This document shows, piece after piece, positions 10,950-21,475 of a stretch of DNA of 64,000 nt. The stretch comes from Fratercula arctica. Taxonomy: Eukaryota; Chordata; Aves; Charadriiformes; Alcidae. The number at the start of each line of letters is the position of its first letter. Position 1 is the first letter of the stretch. A program made the translations under genes and the position numbers. The notes under the pieces were generated by a model. It saw nothing but the letters and a program-made list of their open reading frames with translations, searched no databases and was not told the origin of the DNA. Location: assembly GCA_947846985.1 (NCBI GenBank), contig CANTUZ010000027.1:4664403-4728402 (forward strand). Reading direction: 5' to 3'.

Positions 10950-10955
10950 TTTATT
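10950..10955 (-). terminator. Poly(A) signal for WDR46, overlapping its stop codon
   Basis: AATAAA on the - strand (TTTATT on +) overlaps the WDR46 TAA stop at 10951-10953. If used, the 3' UTR would be only about 10-30 bases and would run into the FXYD1 3' UTR. Confidence 0.55.
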
Positions 10956-13900
10956 TCCTGAAGCGCTCGAGCGCCCCCCGCTTGGCCGGGGGGGGGGACC
11001 CCCCCTTCGTCCTCCTCTGCTCCTTCTCCCGCTGCTCCAGGCACTGCCGGATGATGGCCTGGGGGGGGGGACACACATGGAATAAGGTGGGGGGGTGTCC
11101 AAAAAAAACCAACAGGGGTCGGGGGGGGGTTGGGGGGGGCCGCGCCGTACCCGCTGCTGCTGCGCCCGAAGCTTCTGCTGCCCCCGCAGGGAACCGCCCC
11201 TCCCCCGACAGCGCTGGGATTGGGGATCGAACCCCTGTGGAGACACAACCACACACACACCCCGGGGGGGGTCAGTGTCTCCGCCCCCCCCCCCCCCCCC
11301 CCCCCCCCCCACCCCGTGTCCCCCCCCCCGCCCCCCCCGTTACCAGGCGCTGGACTCGCTCCTCCCGCCGCTGCTGCAGCCCGGCCCCGTCCACCTGCCC
11401 CAGCAGCCCCGGCTCCAGCGTGATCAGCTCCCCCGGCACCTGGGGGGGCACAGACACATGGGGGGGCAGCGGGGGGGGGGAGCAGCGCGGGGGGGGGGAA
11501 GAGTATGGGGGGGGGAGCATCGGGGGAGGGGAAGAGCATTGGGGGGGAGCAGCAGGAGGGGGGAGCATCGGTGGGGGGAAGAGCATTGGGGGGAGCATCG
11601 GGGGGGGCAGCGGGATGGGGGGGAGCATCGGGGGGGGCAGCGGGGGGGCAGGGGGGGAAGAGGATTGGGGGGGCAGGGGGTGGAGAGGGCGGGGGGGAGC
11701 ATCGGGGGGGAAGAGGATCAGGGGGGGCAGCGGGAGGGGGGGGAGCATCGGGGGGGGAAGAGCATTAGGGGGGAAGAGCATCGCGGGGGGCAGCGGGGGG
11801 GCAGGGGGGAAGAGGATCAGGGCAGGGGCAGGGGGGGGAGCATCGGGGGGGGGAAGAGGATGGGGGGCGGGGGGGGAGCATCGGGGGGCAGCGGGATGGG
11901 GGGGAGCATCGGGGGGACAGCGGGGGGGAGACCATCAGGGGGGCGGGGGGGGAGAGGGCAGGGGGGGAAGCATCGGGGGGGGAAGAGGATCGGAGGGGGC
12001 AGGGGGGGAAGAGGATTGGGGGGGCGGGGGGGGGGGAGCATCAGGGGGGGCAGTGGGAGGGGGGGGAGCATCGGCAGGGGGAAGAGGATCGGGGGGGGAA
12101 GAGGATCGGGGGGGCAGGGGGGGAGAGGATCAGGGCAGGGGCGGGGGGGGAAGAGCATCGGGGGGGGAAGAGGATGGGGGGGTGTGGGGGGGAGCATCGG
12201 AGGGGGGTCAGCGGGATGGGGGGAGCATCGGGGGGGGGAAGAGGATCGGGGGGGGCGGGGGGGGAAGAGGATGGGGGGGGCAGGTGCATGGGGTTTTTTT
12301 GGGGGGGCAATGGTGCTGTTTAGGGGGGGTTTGCAGGAGTTTGGGGGGGTCAGAAGCAGATCTGGGGGGGGCAGCTTGCAGTTGGGGGGGTTGCAGTTTG
12401 GGGGGGTCAGAAGCAGGTCGGGGGGGTCAGAAGGAGGGTTGGGGGGGTCGGTTTGCAGTTTGGGGGGGTCAGAAGCAGGTCGGGGGGGCGGTTTGCAGTT
12501 TGGGGGGGTTGCAGGAGTTTGGGGGGGGTCAGCAGCACTTTGGGGAGATCAGCGCTGATTTTTGGGGGGGGGGCAGCAGTTTGGGGGGGGCAGGTGCACT
12601 TTTGGGGACACCCCCCCCAGCTGTTTTTTTTGGGGGGGAGGGTCAGCAGTGATTTTTTGGGGGGGGGGGTGTCAGCTGCACTTTGGGGCCCCCCCAAGGA
12701 ATTTTTTTGGGGGGGGGGGGAATTCTCAGCAGTTTTGGGGGGGGGGGAATTGGCTGCGCTTCGGGGAGATCAGCAGCACTTTGGGGGGGATCTGCTGCAA
12801 TTTTAGCCCCCCCCCCCCCGCAGGAATTTAAACCAACCCCCCCCCAGCATTTTGGGGGGGGGGGGAGGGGTGGGGGGAGGTGGCCCCCCCCCCAAAAAAA
12901 CCCCCCAGCCTTTACCTTCTCCAGCAGCGCCTTCACCTCCCACTCCTGCCGCTGCCGCCGGCTGCGATACGGGTTGTTCTCCAGCGCGTCGAAATTGGCC
13001 TCGCCGGCACCTTCAGGGGGGGGTAAAAATGGGTGGGGGGGGGTCCAGGACACCCCTGGGGGGGGGGGTGGGGGTGTGGGGGGGGTGGGGAGGTGGGGGG
13101 GGGCCGTTACCTGGCACCAGGAGGCTGGTGAAACCCTGCCCGTGGCCGGTGCCCAGCACGTCCTCGAAGGGGCAGAAGCGGAGGCCGTGGGGGGGGCGGG
13201 GGGGCCGGTGGCAGAGGTAGAGCTGGGGGGGGGCCGTCGTCTTCCCCACCCCCTTGTATACCTGAGGGGGGGGTTTATTTTGGATGGGGGGGGAGGAAAA
13301 AAACAAAAAAACCCCCCAAAAATGCCTATTTTGGGGGTCAAATGGGCGCCGGGGGGGGGGCGGGGACACACAGATGAAGGGGGGGTTGGGGTGGGGTGTC
13401 GGGGTTTGGGGGAGTTGGGGTTTCGGGGGGGGTGTCGGGGTTCGGGGGGTGTCGGGGTTTGGTGGGGGGGGTCGGGGTTCGTGGGGGGTGTCAGGGTTTG
13501 GGGGGGGTGTCGAGGTTCGGGGGGGCCGTCAGGGTTCGGGGGGGTGTCGGGTCAGGGTTTGGGGGGGGTGTCATGATTTGGGGGGGGGGGGGTTGGGGTT
13601 GAGGAGGGTGTTGGGGTTTGGGGGGGGTGTCGGGTTTGGGGGGGTCGGGGTTCGGGGGGGGTGTCAGGGTTTGGGGGGGTGTCGGGTTTGGGGGGGGGGG
13701 GGTTCGGGGGGGGGGTCAGGGTTTGGGGGGGTGTCGGGGGGGTTGGGGGGGGTGTCCCCACCTGCAGCAGGTCCCCGCAGGCGGCGGCCAGCAGCCCCCG
13801 CTGGCTGAAGTCCAGGTGCCCGGCGCCCCCCGGCAGCACCCGCTCCTGCAGCACCCGCAGCGCCCGCAGGTCCCACACCCGCAGCTTGCGGTCCAGCCCC

Positions 13901-16900
13901 GCCGACGCCATGTACCTGTGGGGACACACACACACACACACAATGAGGTGACATCCCCCCCCAAAACGTCCCCTCGTGTCCCCCCCCCCGCCCCCCCCAG
14001 TGGCTCACGTTCCGGTGGGGTCCACAGCCAGCGCCCGCAGGGCTCCGCGGTGACACAACACCCGCAGCAGCGGCTCCGGCACCGAGGGGCTCCACAGCGT
14101 CACCGTCCCTGCGGACACGGCGGGGGGGGACACACACACACATTGGGGACCCCCAGGGTGTGTGGGGGGGGACAGGGACACACATATTGGGGACCCCCAG
14201 GATGTGTGGGGGGGGATGGAGACACACATATTGGGGACACAGCGGGGGGGGGGGGGGCACATTGGGGACCCCAAGGGTGTGGAGGGGGGGGGGGGGGGAA
14301 CACATATTGGGGACTGCTGGGGGGGTGGGGGGGGGTGGAGGGGACACATTGGGGACCCCCAGGATGTAGGCGGGGGGGGGGACACACATTGGGGGCCCCC
14401 AGGGTGTGGGGGGGGGACGGGGACACACACATTGGGGACCCCCAGGGTGTTGGGGGGGGGATGGGGACACACATATTGGGGACACAGCGGGGGGGGGGCA
14501 CACATTGGGGACCCCAAGGGTGTGTGTGTGGAGGGGGGGAACACATATTGGGGACTGCTGGGGGGGCGGGGAGGGGACACATTGGGGACCCCCAGGATGT
14601 AGGGGGGGACACATACAAGTCTTGGGGACCCCCAGGGTGTAGCGGGGGGGGGACACATATTGGGGACCCCCACGGGGTGTGTGTGTGGGGGGGGGACACA
14701 CATTGGGGACCCCCAGGGTGTGGGGGACACACACACACACACATTGGGGACCCCCACGGTGTGTGTGTGTGTGGGGGGGATGGACACATATTGGGGACCC
14801 CCAGGATGGTGGGGGGGGGGATAGGGACACACATATTGGGGACACAGCGGCGGGGGGGGGGCACATTGGGGACCCCAAGGGTGTGGAGGGGGGGGAACAC
14901 ATATTGGGGACTGCTGGGGGGGGGGGGGAGGGGACACATTGGGGACCCCCAGGGTGCGTGGGGGGGGGGGGCAGGGACACACATACTGGGGACACAGCCG
15001 GGGGGGCGGGGACGGGACAGGGCACACACACTGGGGACCCCCAGGGTGTGTGTGTGGGGGGGGACACGCACCGTGGGGACCCCCAGAGTGGGGGCCCCAT
15101 TGACAAGGCCACCATCCTGGGGGGGGGGGGTCTGAGCCCATTGGGTGCCCCCTATATTTTGGGGGGGGGGTGTCTCTGCCATGGGGCACCCCCTGTATTT
15201 TTGGGGGGGGTGTGTGTCTGAGCCCATTGGGTGCCCCCTTTCCTTTCGAGGGGGGTGTCCATGGGGGGCCCCCCCCCCCCATATTTTTTTTTTTTAGGGG
15301 TGGGGGGTGGAGGGGGGGGGAGGGTCTCACCGTTGCTGTGCCCCAGGTGCACGACGGCGTTGGCCGGGTTCTGCGCCATCACCCCCAGGCGCCCCCCCCG
15401 CGTGCAGAGAGCGGCCACCTCCCGCCCCACCGTCACGTCCAGGTACTGCAGGAACCCCCCCGCGTTCTGCGCCCCCGGAAAAACACAACACACGGCCATC
15501 AGGACGACCCCCCCCACCCCTGACACCCACATCCCGGGGTGGGAGGGGGGGGGACGGGGCGGGGGGGGCACCCCCAGGCGCACGCACGGCGGTGGCCAGC
15601 AGGAAGTGGTAGGGCAGGAACTGGAGGCGCAGGACGGCGGGGAAGCGCTTGAGGACGTTGAGCTCCAGCCCCTGCCCGTCGTAGAGGTGGAGCCAGCGGC
15701 GCTGAGCCACCGCCAGCAGCGACTCCGCGTGCAGCCACCTGCGGGGACACGGCTGTCAGCCGGGGGGGGGGACACACACGCGTGTGGGTGTGTGTGTGTA
15801 TGTGGTGGCAGCGGCGCGGGGCGGGGGGGCAAAGGGCGCGCGCATGGGGTTGGGAGGGGTGGCCCTGAGCGCACGGGGGGGGCACACACGTGTTCCTGAG
15901 CGCACATGAGATTCACACGCGTGTCCCTGAGCACACACGGGGCATACATGCATGTCCCTGAGCGCACACAGGCTGTACATGCATGTGCCTGAGCGCACAC
16001 GGGGTGCACACGCGTGTTCCTGACCGCGCATGAGATTCACACGCGTGTCCCTGAGCGCACACGGGGCGTACATGCATATGCCTGAGCGCACACGGGGGGC
16101 ACACACGTGTCCCTGAGCGCACATGAGATTCACACGCGTCTCCCTGAGCGCACACGGGGCGTACATGCATGTGCCTGAGCACACACAGGCTGTACATGCA
16201 TGTGCCTGAGCGCACACGGGGGGAACACACGTGTCCCTGCGCGCGCATGAGATTCACACGCGTCTCCCTGAGCGCACACGGGGCGTACATGCATGTGCCT
16301 GAGCGCACACAGGCTGTACATTCATGTGCCTGAGCGCACACGGGGCGTACATGCATGTGCCTGAGCGCACGCGGGGGGCACACACGTGTCCCTGAGTGCG
16401 CATGAGATTCACACGCGTCTCCCTGAGCGTACACGGGGCGTACATGCGTGTCCCTGAGCGCACACAGGGGGCACACGCGTGTCCCTGAACACACACGAGG
16501 GGCACACATGTGTTCCTGAGCACATGCGGGGTGCACATGCATGTGCCTGAGCGCACACGGGGGGCACACACGTGTCCTCAACCATGCACAGGATTCACAT
16601 GCGTGTCCCTAAGCGCACACAGGGGGCACACATGTGTTCCTGAGCACATGCGGGGTGTACATGCATGTCCCTGAGCGCACGTGAGGTGTACACGCGTGTC
16701 CCTGAGCGCACACAGGGGGCACACGCGTGTCCCTGAGGGCACACGGGGGGCACACGCGTGTCCTCAACCATGCACAGGATTCACACGTGTGTCCCTAAGC
16801 GCACACAGGGGGCACACATGTGTTCCTGAGCACATGCGGGGTGTACATGCATGTCCCTGAGCGCACGTGAGGTGTACACGCATGTGCCTGAGTGCACACG

Positions 16901-19324
16901 GGGTGTACATGCGTGTCCCTGAGGGCACACGGGGGCACACGCGTGTCCTCAACCATGCACAGGATTCACACGCATGTCCCTAAGCACACACAGGGGGGAA
17001 CATGTGTTCCTGAGCACGTGTGGCGTTTACACGCATGTGCCTGAGCACACACAGGGGCACACGCATGTCCCTGAGCGCACACGGGGGGCACACATGTGTT
17101 CCTGAGCACATGCGGGGGGCACACATGTGTTCCTGAGCACATGCGGGGTGTACATGCATGTCCCTGAGCGCACGTGAGGTGTACATGCATGTGCCTGAGC
17201 ACACACGGGGGGCACACGCGTGTCCCTGAGCACACAGGGGGGGCACACGCGTGTCCCCAACTCCGCATGTAGATGGTGCGACACACGGGACATACCATGG
17301 CTCCACACGCGTGGCCCCGCACACCCGCGTCCCTGGCTCCGCAGGTGGGCTACCCCCCCCGGCTCCGCACACGCGTGTCCCCGGCTCCGCACACGCGTGT
17401 CCCCGCGCACTCACGCCACGTCCGTCACCGTCTCCATGACGTTGATCTCGCACATCAGCGCCTTCGTCTGCCAGTCCATGGCGGCCACGTGGCCCCGCCG
17501 GCCCCCCAGCAGCAGGTGCCTGCGGGTCGGGGTGACACGGGTGACACGGGTGACGGGGACAGGAGGTGACAGGGGGGGTGACAAAGCGGGGGACACCCCG
17601 GCTTGGCCCCACTCACCGCCCGTTGCGGGTGTAATCCAGCCGGTAGGGCCCGAACTGCTCCAGCCGCAGCTCAAAGTGCTGCGGGAGAGGGGAAGGGGGG
17701 GGTCATTTTGTGTCATACCCTGCCCCCCCCCAAAAAAAATGTCCCCCCCCCCCTCCTCTTTGTGTCCCCCCCCAGTGTCCCCATGTCCCACCTTGGCGGC
17801 GCTGGCGATGTCCACGGCCTCGGCGATGTCCCCTTGGGTGACGGTGCTGGTGTCCTCGCCGGGGTCGGGCTCCAGGAACCTGGGGTGGGGGTGAGGGGAC
17901 ATTGTTGGGGGGGGGGGACACACACAAAGGTGACACCGGGGGGGGGGACACGGAGACACAGGGGGGGGCTCACCCCGGCTCCTCCGGGAGCAGCAGGTCC
18001 AGCCGAGCCGCCTGGGCAGCCGCCGCCGCCTCTCGCTGCCCCCCCAGCTTCAGGTGCCACCGCAGGCGCTGGCTGCTGGCCCGGGGCTGGGGGGGGGGAC
18101 ATTGTGGGGGGGAGGACATTGCGGGGGGGGGCAGTGAGTCGGGGACCCCCCCCCCCCACCCCCCCCAACCCCCCCCCCCCTCCCAACTGTCCCCCCTCCT
18201 GCAGCCCCCCCCCCCCCAAGATCTCCCTGGTCCCCCAATTCCCCCCATGACCCCCCCAAAATTGCCCCCCCCCCAGCTTGTGTCCCCCAAGTCACCCAGA
18301 TCCCCTTCCCCCCCCCCTCTTCCCCCCCCCCAGGCCTCCCCGGGCCCCCCCAATCTCTCTCCTCCCCCCCCAAGTCATCCACCCCCCCGGTCCCCCCCCC
18401 CGCCATGACCCCCAAGTCCCCCCCACATCCTCCCAGCCCCCCCCCCCCCCCCCCCCCCTCCCCCACCTTCCCCCCCCCCCCGGGTTCCGGTACCCCCCAG
18501 TCCCCCCCCACCCCGTGACCCCCAAGTCCCCCCAGACCCCCTCGCCCCTCCCCCCCAAAGTGTGTGTCCCCCCGTGACCCCCAGGTCCCCTTATTCTGCC
18601 CCCCCCGGGGCTTCGGTGCCCCCCCCCGGTCCCGACCCCCAAGTCCCGTGTCCCCCCCCCCACCCCCGTGACCCCCAAGTCCTCTTAGACCCCCTTGGCC
18701 CCCCCCCCCCCCCCACGTCTGCCCCCCCCTCCGGTCCCGACCCCCAAGTCCCCCCCCCCCCCCCGGGTCTCCGGTGCCTCCCCCCGCCCGGTTCCGACCC
18801 CCAAGTCCTCGTGCCCCCCCCCGGCTTCACACCCCCCCCCCACCCCCCCCCACTCACCGCCTTCTCGGAGCCGCCCCGCAGGAAACGCCGCAGCCGGCGC
18901 CGGGGCAACGGGGCCGGGCCGGGGAACGGGTCCTGCCGCTGCCGGAGACGGGCTGGCACCGAGGGTGGGGGGGGGCACCGGGACCGAGACACCCCCCTCC
19001 GGTACCGGCACCCCCCACCCCCCGGTACCGAGACACCCCTCCTCAGTACCGGCCCCCGGTACCGAGACACTCCCTCCGGTACCCGCACCCCCCCCCTCCG
19101 GTACCCGCACCCTCCCCGCCCAGTACCGAGACACCGGTCCCGGTACCGGCCCCACCCCCCCCCCCTCCCCCGGTACCGGCCCCCTCCCGCCCTACCCCGG
19201 ACACGTCGTTGCTGTCCCCGCCACGGCTGGTGGCGGCGGCGGCGGCGGCGGCGGCGGGGCCTGGCCCGGCCCGGTGCCGCCGGGGTAAGGAGCGGGAGCG
19301 CCCGCCGTTCACCGCTGCCGCCAT
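10951..19324 (-). CDS. WDR46: WDR46 (BING4/UTP7-type WD40 protein), complete, 15 coding exons
   Basis: WDR46 is a nucleolar WD40 scaffold of the small-subunit processome, needed for 18S rRNA maturation. Coding exons in transcript order: 19196-19324, 18858-18938, 17974-18086, 17792-17879, 17617-17678, 17415-17519, 15588-15738, 15331-15466, 14009-14108, 13762-13915, 13111-13261, 12916-13010, 11344-11439, 11151-11234 and 10951-11058. All junctions are GT-AG, phases agree, and the sum is 1653 nt (550 residues plus stop). Family landmarks: QDPFPGPAP near residue 45, [44 protein letters not shown] and CEINVME in the WD40 region; then [12 protein letters not shown] and [20 protein letters not shown] of the C-terminal BING4CT domain (about residues 395-475); and a basic tail ending ALERFRK. 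The start is the ATG at 19324 in the CpG island. The N-terminus is short compared with the roughly 610-residue human protein and carries eight alanines (about residues 24-31). Confidence 0.97.
11450..12290. repeat. Purine-only minisatellite (GGGGAAGAGGATCGG / GGAGCATCGG) in WDR46 intron
   Basis: About 840 bp of tandem G-rich units with GAAGAGGAT, GGAGCATCGG and GGCAGCGGGATGG words, almost free of T on this strand. They lie in the intron between coding exons 12916-13010 and 11344-11439. Because of the strand bias, the WDR46 transcript carries the pyrimidine-rich complement. Confidence 0.9.
12300..12800. repeat. GTCAGAAGCAGGT / TTTGCAGTTTGGGGG minisatellite in WDR46 intron
   Basis: About 500 bp of imperfect units of roughly 30-40 bp (GGTCAGAAGCAG, TTGCAGTTTGGGGGG, GGTCAGCAGCACTTTGG). 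It is adjacent to the purine minisatellite in the same intron but has different unit words. Confidence 0.85.
13375..13755. repeat. TGTCGGGGTTTGGGGG minisatellite in WDR46 intron
   Basis: Tandem units of about 18-22 bp (GGTGTCGGGGTTTGGGGG with TTCGG variants) fill most of the intron between exons 13762-13915 and 13111-13261. Confidence 0.9.
14110..15130. repeat. TTGGGGACCCCCA palindromic minisatellite in WDR46 intron
   Basis: About 20 units of roughly 45-60 bp contain ACACATATTGGGGAC followed by CCCCAGGGTGTG or ACACAGCGG variants, with G runs between. Each unit carries the near-perfect palindrome TGGGGACCCCCA. The array lies in the intron between exons 15331-15466 and 14009-14108. The segment 15130-15310 carries a second repeat type (ATTGGGTGCCCCCT and ATGGGGCACCCCCT words). 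Confidence 0.9.
15770..17400. repeat. ACACGCGTGTCCCTGAGCGC minisatellite in WDR46 intron
   Basis: About 1.5 kb of units of roughly 32-36 bp alternate CACACGCGTGT or ACATGCATGT with CCCTGAGCGCACACGGGG. The palindromic alternating purine-pyrimidine words (ACACGCGTGT, TACATGCATGT) favour Z-form or cruciform DNA. It fills the intron between exons 17415-17519 and 15588-15738. Long - strand frames rich in Cys, Arg, Ala and His are repeat by-products. Confidence 0.93.
18087..18857. repeat. C-rich low-complexity intron of WDR46
   Basis: The intron between exons 18858-18938 and 17974-18086 consists of C runs with CCCCAAGTCCCC and TCCGGTCCCGACCCCCAAGTC words, the latter repeated at about 18607-18820. 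No coding signal was seen. The next intron upstream (18939-19195) contains GGTACCG palindrome words repeated about a dozen times. Confidence 0.85.
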
Positions 19325-19560
19325 GCTGCCGCCACGTGCGCTCCACTCCCACCCTTTCCGGCGCCTCCACCCAATCAGAACGCAGAGAGGGCCACGACGG
19401 CCAATCAGAGCGCGGCGGCGCGGCGGAAAAGGGCGAGGCCGGCGCCGCCATGTTGGTGGTGGGCAGGCGGGGACAGGGACGGGGAGGGCGCCGCCATGTT
19501 GGTTGAGGGCGGGCGGGGTGGGCGCCGCCATGTTGGTTGAGGCTACTTAAACAGCGCGGT
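19325..19560 (-). promoter_or_regulatory. WDR46 CpG promoter with CCAAT, E-box and three YY1-type motifs
   Basis: CpG-rich sequence directly upstream of the WDR46 ATG. CACGTG lies at 19333-19338. CCAATCAG occurs at 19371 and 19401 (+ orientation). The 12-mer GCCGCCATGTTG is repeated identically at 19444-19455, 19490-19501 and 19524-19535, and a one-mismatch copy overlaps the ATG itself. The complement CAACATGGCGGC matches the YY1 element typical of TATA-less housekeeping and ribosome-biogenesis promoters. No TATA box is seen. The + strand motif orientation would also allow divergent transcription, but an LTR begins immediately beyond. Confidence 0.75.
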
Positions 19561-20125
19561 TTGTTTAAACAACAGATTTATCGGTTGTGACGGTGCCCGG
19601 TGATAAATCCACAGTCTGCAAAGCACGTGCAAATAAAGGCATTTATTGTTAAACACGCAAAACGCGCGACAAAGTTATAAACGACCCAGCCTGGCCATAA
19701 ACGGGGGAGAGACGTTCTCCGGAGCAATCTCTAAATTCCCTGAGGAAACGCTCAGTATAATCTAACTCTTACCCAAAGGCGTCCCCATGGCGGGGAAGAA
19801 AGGCTCAGCCCGTTGCCTGATCCTGGGAGTCGGTGGTGGAGTTCTCCTCGACTTGCTCGCGATGGCGTCTGCCCTCATGTCCCCCTTCTCTCGGGCTATT
19901 TTTATACAATTTTTTTTTATATTCAGAGCGGCGTTTGAGTAACTTCGGCCGCCTCCTTCCCGGATCTGCTCATCCTCACGCGGCGTAGGCCACGGCACGA
20001 CCCCATTTACGTTCCGTCCCTCCTGGAGCTTTCGCAAACGGCCTCGTACAGGCAACGGCGGCGGTTGCGTCGCGCCGGCTCCGGCTGTTTTCTACCTCAG
20101 AAGCCTCTTTGTAATAAACAGCCAG
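19561..20125 (-). mobile_element. LTR of an avian endogenous retrovirus-type element (copy 1)
   Basis: Shares colinear sequence with 57975-58865: a CAAAGCACGTGCAAA block, a CTCTCGGGCTATTTTT block and a GCTCGCGATGG block. Read on the - strand it has LTR order: a TATAAAAATAG box (19896-19906), then AATAAA (complement at 19642-19647) about 250 bases later. It abuts the WDR46 promoter, about 240 bp from the start codon. The exact ends are uncertain. Confidence 0.75.
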
Positions 20126-20820
20126 ATTCCTTAAACAGAAATGGCACTTATTTTATTACAGGGACAAAGTCGATAAAGCAAAAGCACAGCGCTGGGTGCA
20201 TGACTCAAGTCAGAGGCACCCCAGCTAATACTTCACCCACGTCTTATATACATTCAATATTGCATCAGAGTAATGATTTATGATGATTGATTATCATTAA
20301 TCCCTTTTTCTTCTATTTGTGTGTTTTCCTTCTGGCAATTGTTTCTGAGGATAATCTTCAGTTCCCTTTTTCCATGCATATCAGCTCCCTTCTCCTATGC
20401 GTCTGTCTCCTTCTGTTAATCATTTGTGGAGTCTCTTGGAGAAGTTCTCTTTTGTTTCTCTCGGATGTTCTTCTTCATAGCTGCTGTTAGTTGTTATCTT
20501 TAAGGTTTCTCATGTTTCCTAATTTACTAAAGGTTAGTTATCCTTATCATTCAAGTATTTATAGCCTTGTTATTATGGCGAAAGCCAACAACACCTTCAC
20601 TATTTTTCACACTCTTGATTTTACGACTTTCCTTAATGCGTGGATTGACGCCGTACTTCTGCGTTCTGGGCCGATTTAGTCGTTATTTCCGCATCGGCCA
20701 CGCTGTGACTACGGTCACTCAAGCTCCACCGTACGCGATGCTGGTGGGGAACGTCACCCGTCCTCTTGTTCTGAGCTCGTGCAGCGCTCGAGCAAAGTTC
20801 AGCTTTTCATCGTAACCCGC
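20126..20820 (-). mobile_element. Second LTR-like segment
   Basis: On the - strand a TATATAAG box (20243-20250) is followed about 90 bases later by AATAAA (20152-20157), the layout of a retroviral U3-R junction. The upstream 550 bases would be U3. There are no coding remnants. It could instead be the inner part of the same element as 19561-20125. Boundaries are approximate. Confidence 0.45.
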
Positions 20821-20999
20821 AGCCTACGACGTGCAAAATGACGCCTGAGGCAAAGCCCCACGCGCTGAGCGCTGGTGGAACAACCACAGGCTGCAGCCTC
20901 TCCTTAAAATGTCCCGTAGCTCTTGGCCACCACCCGAAACGGGGGGCGCCGGTTTGGGCGGCGTCTCTTTGGGAGAGCGTTAACAATGGAGGTCGACAG

Positions 21000-21475
21000 G
21001 GCGGGTGAAAGCGGTTCCTAGAAAAAGTGAGAACAAACCCATTTCCCTCCCGGCGCTTTCCGCGTGGGAGATATGGCGAGATGTTTGTTCGTTCTGAAGA
21101 TGGGTCTCTGGAGAGCGTTAAAGCACAGAATTTCCTCGGGCAGGGGTTTGGAGGCTGAAGGTGCCAGGAAAGCTCGGAGCCCCAAGGTCTGTGCGGCGAT
21201 GGAAGCGGTTTCTAGAGAGCTTTCAAACAAGCCACAGTTTTCCCTCGTGGCTCCTTGGGCACGTGTCTCACATGGCTTCTCTCGTGGCAGCCGTCTCCAG
21301 ACGTATGGTAAATATTGTGGCCGTCCCTGGGGCAAGTGAGAGAGGGCTGTTTTGAGGCTGAAGGTGCCAGGAAAGCCTGGAGCCCCAAGGTCTGTGCGGC
21401 GATGGAAGCGGTTTCTAGAGAGCTTTCAAACAAGCCCTATTTTTCCCTCCTGGCTCCTGATAAAGAGGACCCTGG
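21000..21475. repeat. Isolated monomers of the 203-bp satellite family
   Basis: Two clear monomers plus a degenerate one (GAAAGCGGTTCCTAGAAA at about 21007). They carry the same core as the main array (GAGGCTGAAGGTGCCAGGAAAGC, the GGTCTGTGCGGCGATGG box). They are separated from the main array by 1.6 kb of non-satellite DNA. Confidence 0.9.

Noticed and set aside
11221..11234. tRNA-like B box (GGTTCGATCCCC on the - strand)
   Set aside because: It lies at the start of WDR46 coding exon 14, with no A box or cloverleaf around it.
13660..15330. Long Pro/Cys/Val-rich - strand frames overlapping WDR46 (up to 483 codons)
   Set aside because: They run through intronic minisatellite. Only the short segments bounded by splice sites match WDR46.
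15756..17410. Cys/Arg/Ala/His-rich repetitive - strand proteins
   Set aside because: They are produced by the ACACGCGTGTCCCTGAGCGC minisatellite inside a WDR46 intron.
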